Below are positions 33,783-41,374 of a stretch of 64,000 nucleotides of DNA, piece by piece. Below the pieces are notes generated by a model, which did no database searches, had not been told where the DNA came from, and was given only the letters and a program-made list of their open reading frames with translations. Position 1 is the stretch's first letter. Each line of letters begins with the position of its first letter. Origin of the DNA: Clostridiales bacterium oral taxon 876 str. F0540 (GTDB taxonomy: Bacteria; Bacillota; Clostridia; Clostridiales; Clostridiaceae); assembly GCA_000466585.1 (NCBI GenBank), contig KE993501.1, positions 166,359 to 230,358 on the forward strand, written 5' to 3'. A program made the position numbers and the translations under genes.

Positions 33783-35045
33783 ATGATTGAAGAATTTGAA
33801 TACGCTTATATGAAAAAGTATTGGAATATTCAACTATTTCAATGGTGCAATTATTTTGAAAATGGCAATTATGACCTATCATTGATAGATAATGAAATGT
33901 TTAATATTGTCCATAAATATTATTGCCTAATAAAACCAATTGATAGAAGGTCTAAAATAGCTTATCTGCAAATAAAAAAGGATTTAGTTGATAAAAATCC
34001 TTTAGTTTCAGAATTAAGAAACCGAATTGATAATCAGGAAAATTATAACAAAAGTATTCCGCCACAACTTGAAGAGAATAGGTACAATTACTTATTGGAA
34101 CTATCCTCAAGGATGAAAAGTGATGTCGTTAAATTAATGAATATAAGAAATAAATTATCAAAGGAAGTAGGTTATTCTTCTTATCCTGAATTAGTATTCA
34201 AAACTGAAGAAATAAATAAGGAAATGTTAGTAAATTTACTGAATAGCTTTGTAGAAGAAAACATAAATAAAGTATTAAAATTAATTGCAAAGTACAATAT
34301 CAAATGGAAAAGTTGGTTTTCTGATTTAAATAAAATAAGTGTTCCAATGCTAGATTTGAACCCTGTTGAATTAATAAATCAATTTATAGATAAATTGGGG
34401 TTTAACTGCATAAAAGAAAAAATACAAATAAATTATATGGAACATGAATTTAGTGGAGTAGCAAGTGAGATTTCTCCTAAAAATATAAAAATAGTTGCAG
34501 CACCTATTCACTCACTATCAGATTTGACAGGACTATTTCATGAATTAGGACATGCAATATCCTATTACTTTAATGAGGAAAAAGGCCTTTATAGAATTCT
34601 TCCGGCCAGTTATGATGAAGCAATGGCAGTAGTTATGGAACATCTTGCTCCCCAAATATTATTTGATGAATTTATAAAAGAAAAAATATCTGAAATTCAA
34701 GTTTTGGAATATACAAGATGCGCTATTAGTTCCTTATATGAATTTGAGTTATGGGAAAAACCTGAACAAGCAGAGGAACTATATATAAAGCACTACAGTA
34801 GATTAGGTCTTAATATAAATAACCCGTCAATTTGGGCTTGTGATACTTTTAGAAGTATTGATCCTGTTTACATACACAATTATGTGATTGGAGCAGTATT
34901 GTCAAAATATCTTAATAAATATCTTGTTCAAAACTACAGGTATGATTATTTAGAATGGGGGAAGTGGCTAATAAACAATATATATAAGGATGGAAGAAAA
35001 AGAATATTTACTGAAAAGATATCTGAGGTTTACGCATTTAAATAG
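33783..35045 (+). CDS. M3-family (oligoendopeptidase-like) metallopeptidase
   Basis: 420 residues, with AGGAG before the ATG. The zinc motif HELGH is at residues 253-257, with the third ligand in EAMAVVMEH about 25 residues downstream; HAISYYFNEEKGL resembles the M3 Hx(S/T)xY block. At 420 residues it is shorter than PepF (about 600), lacking part of the N-terminal helical domain. It probably cleaves short peptides in the cytoplasm. It lies upstream of the right-box remnant at 35182. Confidence 0.8.
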   Translation: MIEEFEYAYMKKYWNIQLFQWCNYFENGNYDLSLIDNEMFNIVHKYYCLIKPIDRRSKIAYLQIKKDLVDKNPLVSELRNRIDNQENYNKSIPPQLEENRYNYLLELSSRMKSDVVKLMNIRNKLSKEVGYSSYPELVFKTEEINKEMLVNLLNSFVEENINKVLKLIAKYNIKWKSWFSDLNKISVPMLDLNPVELINQFIDKLGFNCIKEKIQINYMEHEFSGVASEISPKNIKIVAAPIHSLSDLTGLFHELGHAISYYFNEEKGLYRILPASYDEAMAVVMEHLAPQILFDEFIKEKISEIQVLEYTRCAISSLYEFELWEKPEQAEELYIKHYSRLGLNINNPSIWACDTFRSIDPVYIHNYVIGAVLSKYLNKYLVQNYRYDYLEWGKWLINNIYKDGRKRIFTEKISEVYAFK

Positions 35046-35181
35046 ATTGTGGTGTTTCGCGATCTTCTTATGGGCAGAATTAATCAAGTCCAAAAGGTTA
35101 GTGCAACCATGTAGAATATTAAGTCTAGGGAAATATCAGTTATAGTTAAGAATTAGCGAAACAGGTTCGCAAATGCCAAAT

Positions 35182-35188
35182 GTTATCT
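35182..35188 (+). repeat. right-box remnant (start of cassette A)
   Basis: GTTATCTGA opens the cassette that ends at site 12 with TCAGATAAC, its exact complement over nine bases. No palindromic attC body is recognisable to its left. The interval 35046-35323 holds nothing else that I can identify. Confidence 0.6.
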
Positions 35189-35323
35189 GAAAATTTTAGG
35201 TCTATTGAAGTTTTGGTTACGCACTTAATTTCTTTAGATAAATAAAAGATAATTTACAATTGTAAACTACAGGCATTTTGAAAGTTAAATTAATACGATA
35301 TTTAGAAATAAGGAGGATACATA

Positions 35324-35935
35324 ATGAAAGTTGATAAAGTAGAAGTTTTTGGGTGGGAAGCTGCTATAAGAGGTATGAGAAATCCATTGAATAGCTGGAG
35401 TAAGTCAGATAGCAAATATTCTGATGGGTATGTTGAATTAGGAATAAATGATATAAGTCTTATGCAAAGACTTATATTAGCAGGAACAGAGCATGCTAAG
35501 TTTATGAGATATATTACTGTATATATGGACATTGACGCTCCATTGTATTGGTGGAAAGAGTTTGACACTTACAAGTTCTGTGAAAAAAATAGTACAAGTA
35601 CTATGCATAAAATTACTTCTAGACCATTAACTTATAATGATTTTGACTTTGATTTTGAAAGTGAATATAGAACTAATATAATAAATAATCTTAATCATAT
35701 GATAGATATATATAAAAATATAGAAGATAAAACTAAAAAAGAAGAGATTTTTAGAATTATAATTCAGGACTTACCCAGTGCATTTAAACAGACTAGGACT
35801 ATTGTAACTAATTATGCAGAACTTAGAAATATGTATTTCCAAAGAAAAAGCCATAAGCTTAAAGAGTGGAGAGAAATTTTCGCTGATTCCTTGAAGTCAT
35901 TGCCCTACGCAGAAGAATTAGTAATGATTAAATAG
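35324..35935 (+). CDS. ThyX-like (flavin-dependent thymidylate synthase-related) protein
   Basis: 203 residues, with AAGGAGG before the ATG. The segment FMRYITVYMDIDAPLYWWKE, then FDTYK and STSTMHK, followed by RTIVTNYAELRNMYFQRKSH and LKEW, mirrors phage ThyX-like proteins; the ThyX motif RHRxxSxNExSxR is replaced by this degenerate NYAELRNMYFQRK segment. Canonical ThyX methylates dUMP with FAD and folate. Whether this variant is active is unknown. It is the only gene in cassette A. Confidence 0.65.
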   Translation: MKVDKVEVFGWEAAIRGMRNPLNSWSKSDSKYSDGYVELGINDISLMQRLILAGTEHAKFMRYITVYMDIDAPLYWWKEFDTYKFCEKNSTSTMHKITSRPLTYNDFDFDFESEYRTNIINNLNHMIDIYKNIEDKTKKEEIFRIIIQDLPSAFKQTRTIVTNYAELRNMYFQRKSHKLKEWREIFADSLKSLPYAEELVMIK

Positions 35936-36024
35936 CTCGTGTTTTTCGTATATTGTAAACTACGTGGAAAGAAATATTGGTGGGATAAGCTTAAGGATAT
36001 AGATAGCAAAAGACCTAAAAAATC

Positions 36025-36138
36025 AGATAACAAGAAACTCCCGTGCAGCTAGGCTTGAGAAGAGCGCCTATCCAAACCTGCGAAGCTAAGTACAGTCGCT
36101 CTAAGCTTCGCAGGTTTCGGGAGTTAGAAACGTTAGAC
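36025..36138 (+). repeat. attC-like site 12
   Basis: Left box AGATAAC (36025-36031), right box GTTAGAC (36132-36138). Outer stem AACTCCCG / CGGGAGTT is perfect; arm 1 TAGGC / GCCTA; arm 2 is a perfect 13-base stem around ACCTGCGAAGCT. It ends cassette A and begins cassette B. Confidence 0.85.
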
Positions 36139-36165
36139 GAAATGAATAATAGGGGGAACATATTA

Positions 36166-36684
36166 GTGAAAAAAGGTTTTATTATTTTGTTTTTATTATT
36201 CTTGCTATTTAATATGGTTGGATGTACTTCAAAGTTACATACTGAAAAACGTGGTAATGAATCTGTTACGAGTGTAAGTGCAGAAGATCAAGCTATGAAT
36301 GCTATCATAGAGCAAGCAAGGGGAAGTGTAGATGAATTTCTAAAAGAGTATAATAATCCAAGTTCAAATTGTACAGGCTTTGCAGTAAAATACCCGTTTG
36401 ATACAGATCCAGGTAGTGAAAGTACAAAAGAACATATATGGCTTGATAAAATAGAGAAAAAAGATGGGAAATACTTTGGCGTAGTAAATAATGATCCATT
36501 TTACATAAAAGGTATAAAATATGGGGATAAAGTCGAGTTTGATATTAATAAAATTTCAGACTGGAAATATGTTAAGGACGGCCTTTTGATAGGTGGTAAA
36601 TCGATTGTTTATTTTTATGATCGTATGTCAGATAAGGAGAAGAAGGAGTTTGAACAAGAGGCAGGATTTAAAATAAAAGAGTAA
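36166..36684 (+). CDS. putative lipoprotein (GTG start)
   Basis: 172 residues from the GTG at 36166, chosen because AGGGGG lies 9 bases upstream; the longer open frame to 36043 runs through the attC-like site. The signal peptide ends LLFNMVGC, a lipobox. The mature part contains PFDTDPGSESTKEHIWLDKI and FYIKGIKYGDKVEFDINKIS, a pattern of the DUF2314 family (a YegJ-like domain that often accompanies surface or immunity proteins). Only gene in cassette B (36133-36738). Confidence 0.75.
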   Translation: MKKGFIILFLLFLLFNMVGCTSKLHTEKRGNESVTSVSAEDQAMNAIIEQARGSVDEFLKEYNNPSSNCTGFAVKYPFDTDPGSESTKEHIWLDKIEKKDGKYFGVVNNDPFYIKGIKYGDKVEFDINKISDWKYVKDGLLIGGKSIVYFYDRMSDKEKKEFEQEAGFKIKE

Positions 36685-36731
36685 CGCGAAAGGTTATCAT
36701 ATAAAATAAAAGATAATAGAAAGCTTACTTC

Positions 36732-36845
36732 GTCTAACAAAAAATTTCCGTTCAGCTTGGCTTGAAAAGACAGCCAAGCTATACCTGAGAAGCTAAGAAA
36801 AGAGCGTTCTAAGCTTCTCAGCATCGGAAATTAGAGACGTTATCT
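36732..36845 (+). repeat. attC-like site 13
   Basis: Left box GTCTAAC (36732-36738), preceded by TTC so that TTCGTCTAAC is the exact complement of the cassette B start. Right box GTTATCT (36839-36845). Outer stem AATTTCCG (36743-36750) / CGGAAATT (36825-36832); arm 1 AGCTTGGCT / AGCCAAGCT; arm 2 GAGAAGCT / AGCTTCTC. Confidence 0.9.
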
Positions 36846-36946
36846 GTAACTTTTGAAAAACAGAGTAATAGCTCAATGGTTTTTAAAATTATTTGTTAAG
36901 ACACAATTGTAAATTATTATAAATTGTCTATAAGGGGGAATAAAAA

Positions 36947-37426
36947 ATGTATAATCATGCGCCAAAAGATTATATCTGTCCATTTTGTTTAGTTGTTGAG
37001 GGTGTTGAAAACGAACATGTGCAGACAAAACAAGCAGACATTTTGTATAAGGATGATTATATAACAGCGTTCATTAGTGCAGGCCAGTATAAGAACAATA
37101 AGGGGAATGTAATTATTATTCCTAATAGTCATTTTGAGAATATTTATGATTTACCTGATGAAATTTCTGCAAGGATTCATAAATTAGAAAGGAAAATTGC
37201 TATTGCACTTAAAGAGGTTTACAAGTGTGATGGAGTATCTTCAAGGCAACATAATGAACCTTGTGGCAATCAGGATGTTTGGCATTATCACTTACATGTG
37301 TTTCCAAGATATAAGGATGATAATTTGTATTTAACTGACAGAGAATTATCAAAACCAGAAGAACGTATTGAGTATGCCAATAGATTAAAAAATTATTTTA
37401 AAAACGTTAATAACGGAAACCTGTAA
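36947..37426 (+). CDS. HIT-family nucleotide hydrolase/transferase
   Basis: 159 residues, with AAGGGGG before the ATG. The zinc CxxC (CPFC, 11-14) and the histidine triad WHYHLHVFPR near residue 117 are both present, along with NVIIIPNSHFENI. HIT proteins hydrolyse phosphoramidates such as adenosine 5'-aminophosphates or act on Ap4A. Only gene in cassette C. Its leader and 3' flank are shared with two other cassettes carrying different genes (25440 and about 40210). Confidence 0.92.
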   Translation: MYNHAPKDYICPFCLVVEGVENEHVQTKQADILYKDDYITAFISAGQYKNNKGNVIIIPNSHFENIYDLPDEISARIHKLERKIAIALKEVYKCDGVSSRQHNEPCGNQDVWHYHLHVFPRYKDDNLYLTDRELSKPEERIEYANRLKNYFKNVNNGNL

Positions 37427-37519
37427 ATCTAAATGAACAATTACACAATCTTCTTTAATTATTAACCTATAAAAGGGTGTTTGGAATAGTGGCTTTTATA
37501 GTGCAGTTGCAAAAACTAC

Positions 37520-37645
37520 AGATAACAATGCATTCAAGTTCACTTTGGCTAAATTAGGGCGAGCCTTTGTAGTAGACAAAGAAAATTCCTTCACCAAGCC
37601 AAGTCTGGCTAGGTTCAGGAACGTCTTGAATGCGAGACGTTAGTT
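37520..37645 (+). repeat. attC-like site 14
   Basis: Left box AGATAAC (37520-37526) with ACAGATAAC complementary to the cassette C start. Right box GTTAGTT (37639-37645). Outer stem AATGCATTCAAG / CTTGAATGCG; arm 2 CCAAGCCAAG-type / CTGGCTAGG. The longest clean copy, 126 bases. Confidence 0.85.
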
Positions 37646-37724
37646 GCAATTCCTAGGCAAGTTTTATAGTAGTAGTTAGGAACTTTAGGATTTATAAAAA
37701 TAATAGTTTTAGGGGATTTAAAGT

Positions 37725-38225
37725 ATGATTGAATATTGGGATATATATGATGAAAGCAAAAATAAAACAGGCCAGTTACACCAAAGAGGCTTAGAACTTG
37801 AGGACGGACAATATCATCTAGTGGTTGCAATTTGGATTAGAAATAAAAATAATGAAATATTATTAACAAAACGGAATCCAAGAAAATTGTGGGGCGATTA
37901 CTGGGAATGTACAGGTGGCGCTGTAATTGCAGGAGAAGATAGCATAATAGGAGCAAAACGTGAAGTATTTGAAGAAATAGGTATTGAAATTATACAAGAG
38001 TCGTTAAAATTTTTAGGAACAACAATGCATAAGACTTGGTTCACTGACACTTATCTATTAGAAGAAGATATCTTATTATCTAATCTAAAATTGCAATCAG
38101 AAGAAGTGATTGATGTAAAATGGGTAAACTTTGATGAATTTAATTCCATGTGTATGAAAGATTTAATTGTTCCAGTTGTACTTGAACAATTTAAACATTT
38201 TAGAAATGAGATTTTCCAAAAATAA
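37725..38225 (+). CDS. Nudix hydrolase
   Basis: 166 residues; AGGGG precedes the ATG by 12 bases, a weak spacing. The Nudix box is intact: TGGAVIAGEDS, then KREVFEEIGI. The N-terminus WDIYDESKNKTGQLHQRG is homologous to that of the Nudix protein at 12732 (isopentenyl-diphosphate isomerase-like subgroup), so the array carries two members of one family with different boxes. Only gene of cassette D, which starts GTTAGTTGCA at site 14. Confidence 0.92.
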   Translation: MIEYWDIYDESKNKTGQLHQRGLELEDGQYHLVVAIWIRNKNNEILLTKRNPRKLWGDYWECTGGAVIAGEDSIIGAKREVFEEIGIEIIQESLKFLGTTMHKTWFTDTYLLEEDILLSNLKLQSEEVIDVKWVNFDEFNSMCMKDLIVPVVLEQFKHFRNEIFQK

Positions 38226-38284
38226 TGTATTGTTGAAACTAGTATAAATTCATGTATATTCAAGATAAGTGGGAACGGAACTGC

Positions 38285-38397
38285 AACTAACAAAATACTC
38301 CAGTTCCCCTTGGCTTGAAAAGATAGCCAAGGCACACCTGCGACACTAAGCGACGTCGCGATAAGGGTCTCGGCGTCTGGAGTACGAAACGTTAGAC
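38285..38397 (+). repeat. attC-like site 15
   Basis: Left box AACTAAC (38285-38291) with TGCAACTAAC complementary to the cassette D start. Right box GTTAGAC (38391-38397). Outer stem TACTCCAG / CTGGAGTA; arm 1 CCTTGGCT / AGCCAAGG. Confidence 0.9.
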
Positions 38398-38546
38398 GTA
38401 ATTAAGTTTAGAAAGGTGAACGTTTTCAAATTATTGATAATGATTATTTAATACAAAATAGTAATAACGAGAGAATATTGCTCGATTTAATAAGATCTAA
38501 ATTGAATAAACTTGGCTACATATTGAGAATTAAAGGTGGTAATTAA

Positions 38547-39398
38547 ATGAGGATATTCCAAACATGTTTTTTTATAATTGAAATCATATTTTGGTTAGCA
38601 CTAGGAACTATAATAGCACTGTATCCAAAGTGGTTCTTGGGTATTAAAAACCATACTAAAAAAGAAAGACCTAAACATATGTACTTAGAAAAAATATCTG
38701 ATAGTAAAAGATTCGTAATAAGAAAGTTTAATCTATGGGAAGTTATTTGGTTTGTAATTGTGATGAGTATATCAGTTTATTTTCTTAAACCGTATTTTCG
38801 TGATATTCCACAATTAATAACTGGAAAGTTAAATTATGTTGTTGGGGAAGTAGCAGAAACAAGACATTACAGTAAAGATCCAATAGAGTATGTTTATCTA
38901 TCTACTGGTGAAGAAGTTAAGTTTTTCTTCTCGTCTGATACTAGCAAACATAATTATTACAAAATTGGATATCTGACTTTTACTAGGAGAGTTATTTATT
39001 GCGAGCAAATCGACATAAGTAGTAGTTATAAAAAGGTTATAGGGTTTCCTTTTAAAGATATATTAGAATACTTGGCTATACTTTGCGCACTGATCTTTTT
39101 AATCTTTTTATCACCATATTTGAAATTGAAATTATTCATCCCAACAAATATAGTATCCATTCCGACATTTATATATTTTTTTATAAAATATGGGACAAAT
39201 AATGGTGTTTGGTTTTCTGTAAAAAATGAAGGATTTTTGGGTTTGGTTTTTGTTCTTGTGTCTATACTAATAACATTTTTACTGTATTTTGTTGAAAAAT
39301 TGAGATCTGATGAATTCTTTTTCACCTATTTTTTCGCTCAATTATTTGCAATTTGCGAATTGGGTTTCTTTATCACTTTAGTATTTAATTTGGATTAA
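38547..39398 (+). CDS. membrane protein with N- and C-terminal transmembrane regions
   Basis: 283 residues; AAAGGTGG before the ATG. Hydrophobic helices are expected near 5-27, 65-85, 172-192, 200-218, 230-250 and 262-280, with an extracytoplasmic or cytoplasmic domain at about 88-165 rich in beta-type residues (LNYVVGEVAETRHY, GEEVKFFFSSDTSKHNYYKI). It is unusually large for a single cassette gene. No family recognised. It lies in cassette E, 150 bases after the cassette start. Confidence 0.6.
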   Translation: MRIFQTCFFIIEIIFWLALGTIIALYPKWFLGIKNHTKKERPKHMYLEKISDSKRFVIRKFNLWEVIWFVIVMSISVYFLKPYFRDIPQLITGKLNYVVGEVAETRHYSKDPIEYVYLSTGEEVKFFFSSDTSKHNYYKIGYLTFTRRVIYCEQIDISSSYKKVIGFPFKDILEYLAILCALIFLIFLSPYLKLKLFIPTNIVSIPTFIYFFIKYGTNNGVWFSVKNEGFLGLVFVLVSILITFLLYFVEKLRSDEFFFTYFFAQLFAICELGFFITLVFNLD

Positions 39399-39492
39399 GC
39401 ATAAATTAGAACCAAGATATCACTTTGATTATGAATTGTATTATTGTTAAAGATGATTTAAGTATTCCCTGAAGTTTAGTTGTTTAAACTAC

Positions 39493-39605
39493 ATCCAACA
39501 AAAAATTCTCATACAGCTTGGCTTGAAAAGATAGCTAAGCTGCACCTGCGGCACTAAGCCAAGCCTGACTAAGTGTCTTGGCACCGGAAATTCGAGATGT
39601 TATAC
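39493..39605 (+). repeat. attC-like site 16
   Basis: Left box ATCCAAC (39493-39499), which differs from the complement of its cassette start by two transitions only. Right box GTTATAC (39599-39605). Arm 1 AGCTTGGCT / AGCTAAGCT. The outer stem is degenerate. Confidence 0.75.
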
Positions 39606-39676
39606 GTAATTTTTATAACATAATGATAGAAATAAAGTTTTATGATTTTCTTCTATTAATTTTAACTGGAGAGTGA

Positions 39677-40213
39677 ATGATGAGAGAGTTTTTTCTAAAA
39701 ACAAAGAGATTAGGATTTTCCGTATGGAGTGAGGGGGATATCCTTGATGCTTTAGAACTTTGGGGTAACCCAGAAGTAACAAGGTATATTACTTATGAAG
39801 GTAAAATGTCAAAAGAACAAATATATCAAAGACTTAAAAAGGAAATAGACACATTTAATAATCACAATATTCAATATTGGCCTATTTATTACTTAGATAG
39901 CAATGAAAATATAGGGTGCTGCGGTTTGCGACCACATGATTCAGAAAACAATATCCTTGAATTAGGAATACATTTGAAAGATAAGTATTGGGGAGAAGGA
40001 TTTGCGAAGGAAGCATGTTTGGCGGTTATTGAACATGCATTTGTAACGCTTAAAGCAAACGGGATTTTTGCAGGACACAATCCTAAAAATTTAGCATCTG
40101 CAAATTTGCTTAGGAAACTTGGTTTTATTTATACACATGATGAGTATTATGAACCTACAGGACTATATCATCCTTCATATTTGATGACTAGGGAGGACTA
40201 TAATTCTATGTAA
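39677..40213 (+). CDS. GNAT-family N-acetyltransferase (RimJ-like)
   Basis: 178 residues. The ATG at 39677 or the one two codons... is preceded by TGGAGAG. Opening FLKTKRLGFSVWSEGD is RimJ-like, motif A is LGIHLKDKYWGEGFAKEA (GEGFAKEA), and motif B GHNPKNLASANLLRKLGF. It resembles acetyltransferases that modify small-molecule amines. It follows the right box GTTATAC of site 16; its own attC-like site is lost, and the leader of the next cassette begins straight after its stop. Confidence 0.88.
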   Translation: MMREFFLKTKRLGFSVWSEGDILDALELWGNPEVTRYITYEGKMSKEQIYQRLKKEIDTFNNHNIQYWPIYYLDSNENIGCCGLRPHDSENNILELGIHLKDKYWGEGFAKEACLAVIEHAFVTLKANGIFAGHNPKNLASANLLRKLGFIYTHDEYYEPTGLYHPSYLMTREDYNSM

Positions 40214-40310
40214 TTTTTTAAAAACCAGTGATATTTCAAGGGCTTTTAAAATTATTTATTGAGAAACAACAGAAAAATTTTATGAAGTATAAATAAATGG
40301 AGGAATATAA

Positions 40311-41156
40311 GTGAAACATTTAGATGACTTTGAAAATGTTAAAAAAAGAATTGAATCAATTGATTTAAACTCAATCTTGTTTCCTTGTGAAATCAATGAA
40401 TGGTCTGAACTCACAATGGAAATTGTAGATAAAAAATTACAAAGAATTTGTTCAGTACCATTATGTGATGAGGATTTTACTGTTGTATATACATTATATT
40501 CCAGATTAAAATGGTTAGATGCGTTAAAAGCATGTACACCAAATAAAAATGCTACTGTGCTTGAGGTGGGTTCTGGCTCATCAACTGTTATACCGAATGC
40601 CATGACGGCTTATGATATAAATTCAAAATATATCACTGCTAATATGAATAAAAAACTTACAGAAGAACTGGAGAAAAATATTTCAAAATTACCTATAAAA
40701 TTTGACATTATTGAAGACGATGCTAACAACATAAAGAATTATCTTGCCTCCAATAGTATTGATTTAGTAGTTTTTGAACATAGTGTAAATGATGCTCTTC
40801 AAGCTATTATTTGTGAACAAAATGGAATTGACACAACACATAATGATTGGTTTGAATTATTACCTAAAATGATAGAATTAGTTAGTAAAGAGTATGTGGA
40901 ACAAAGACTTGAAGAGAAACTTAAACTTGCATTTTTGTCTTTAGTTAATAATTGTTTGTGTGTTTTAAAGCCAGATGGGTATATTGCAATATCACATTAT
41001 ATGTTCCAGCATGATTTGAATTTAGGTTATAATCCAGAACTTTGGCAAGATATGTTGCCAATAATTAGACCTTGGCTTAATGAACTTTCAAATGTGAAGG
41101 AAGTATTTATTGATGGATTTGATCCGCAGTGGTGGTTATTTTATCAAAAGCTATAA
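40311..41156 (+). CDS. SAM-dependent methyltransferase-like protein (GTG start)
   Basis: 281 residues from a GTG behind TGGAGG. A class I motif I-like segment (ATVLEVGSGSST) stands at residues about 83-94. The later part (DLVVFEHSVNDALQAIICEQ, DGYIAISHYMFQHDL) is consistent with the Rossmann-like strands 4-5. Substrate unknown. It is in the last cassette of the array; the leader resembles those of cassettes with the GTTATCTGTAA start, and ACAGATAAC ends it at 41263. Confidence 0.65.
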   Translation: MKHLDDFENVKKRIESIDLNSILFPCEINEWSELTMEIVDKKLQRICSVPLCDEDFTVVYTLYSRLKWLDALKACTPNKNATVLEVGSGSSTVIPNAMTAYDINSKYITANMNKKLTEELEKNISKLPIKFDIIEDDANNIKNYLASNSIDLVVFEHSVNDALQAIICEQNGIDTTHNDWFELLPKMIELVSKEYVEQRLEEKLKLAFLSLVNNCLCVLKPDGYIAISHYMFQHDLNLGYNPELWQDMLPIIRPWLNELSNVKEVFIDGFDPQWWLFYQKL

Positions 41157-41256
41157 AGGTTATAAGAAGTTAAGTTACTTCATATTCTTCAGAAATTACG
41201 AACCTATAAAAGACTTTTTAGAATAGTAGCTTTTAAAGTATAGTTGCAAAAACTAC

Positions 41257-41335
41257 AGATAACATAAATTCCCGTCCAGCTTGGCTTTAGAAGATAGCCA
41301 AGCTGCACCTGCGTACTAAGCCAAGTCTGCTTTAT
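41257..41335 (+). repeat. attC-like site 17 (right half truncated; array end)
   Basis: Left box AGATAAC (41257-41263), then TTCCCGTCCAGCTTGGCTTT and AGCCAAGCT. The right arm breaks off after CCAAGTCTGCTTTATT. No attC-like sequence is seen beyond this point. Confidence 0.7.
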
Positions 41336-41374
41336 TATGTACAATGGTAAGCATATGCAAAAGGGGGAATAAGA

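Larger units (their letters stand above)
9775..41340 (+). mobile_element. integron-like gene cassette array without integrase (CALIN-like)
   Basis: About 17 attC-like sites, complete or decayed, are scattered through this span in one orientation with the right box (GTTNNNN) at the 3' side. The genes between them are mostly short, on the + strand, and unrelated to one another. In the best-kept part (35.2-39.5 kb) each cassette starts with bases complementary to its own terminal left box. No tyrosine recombinase gene and no attI-like start is visible. The region 15.9-20.9 kb is mostly - strand and not cassette-like. The boundaries are approximate. Confidence 0.7.

Noticed and set aside
36043..36165. 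N-terminal extension of the lipoprotein gene upstream of the GTG at 36166
   Set aside because: The extra codons lie within attC-like site 12, lack a ribosome site and would put a charged segment before the signal peptide.
9775..41340. CRISPR array
   Set aside because: The repeats are 70-190 bases, imperfectly palindromic, spaced by whole genes and variable in sequence; no short direct repeats with unique spacers and no cas genes are present.
9775..41340. Group II intron or retron remnants as an explanation of the structured repeats
   Set aside because: No reverse transcriptase and no domain V-type hairpin is seen; cassette-specific complementarity of start and end boxes is not explained by introns.
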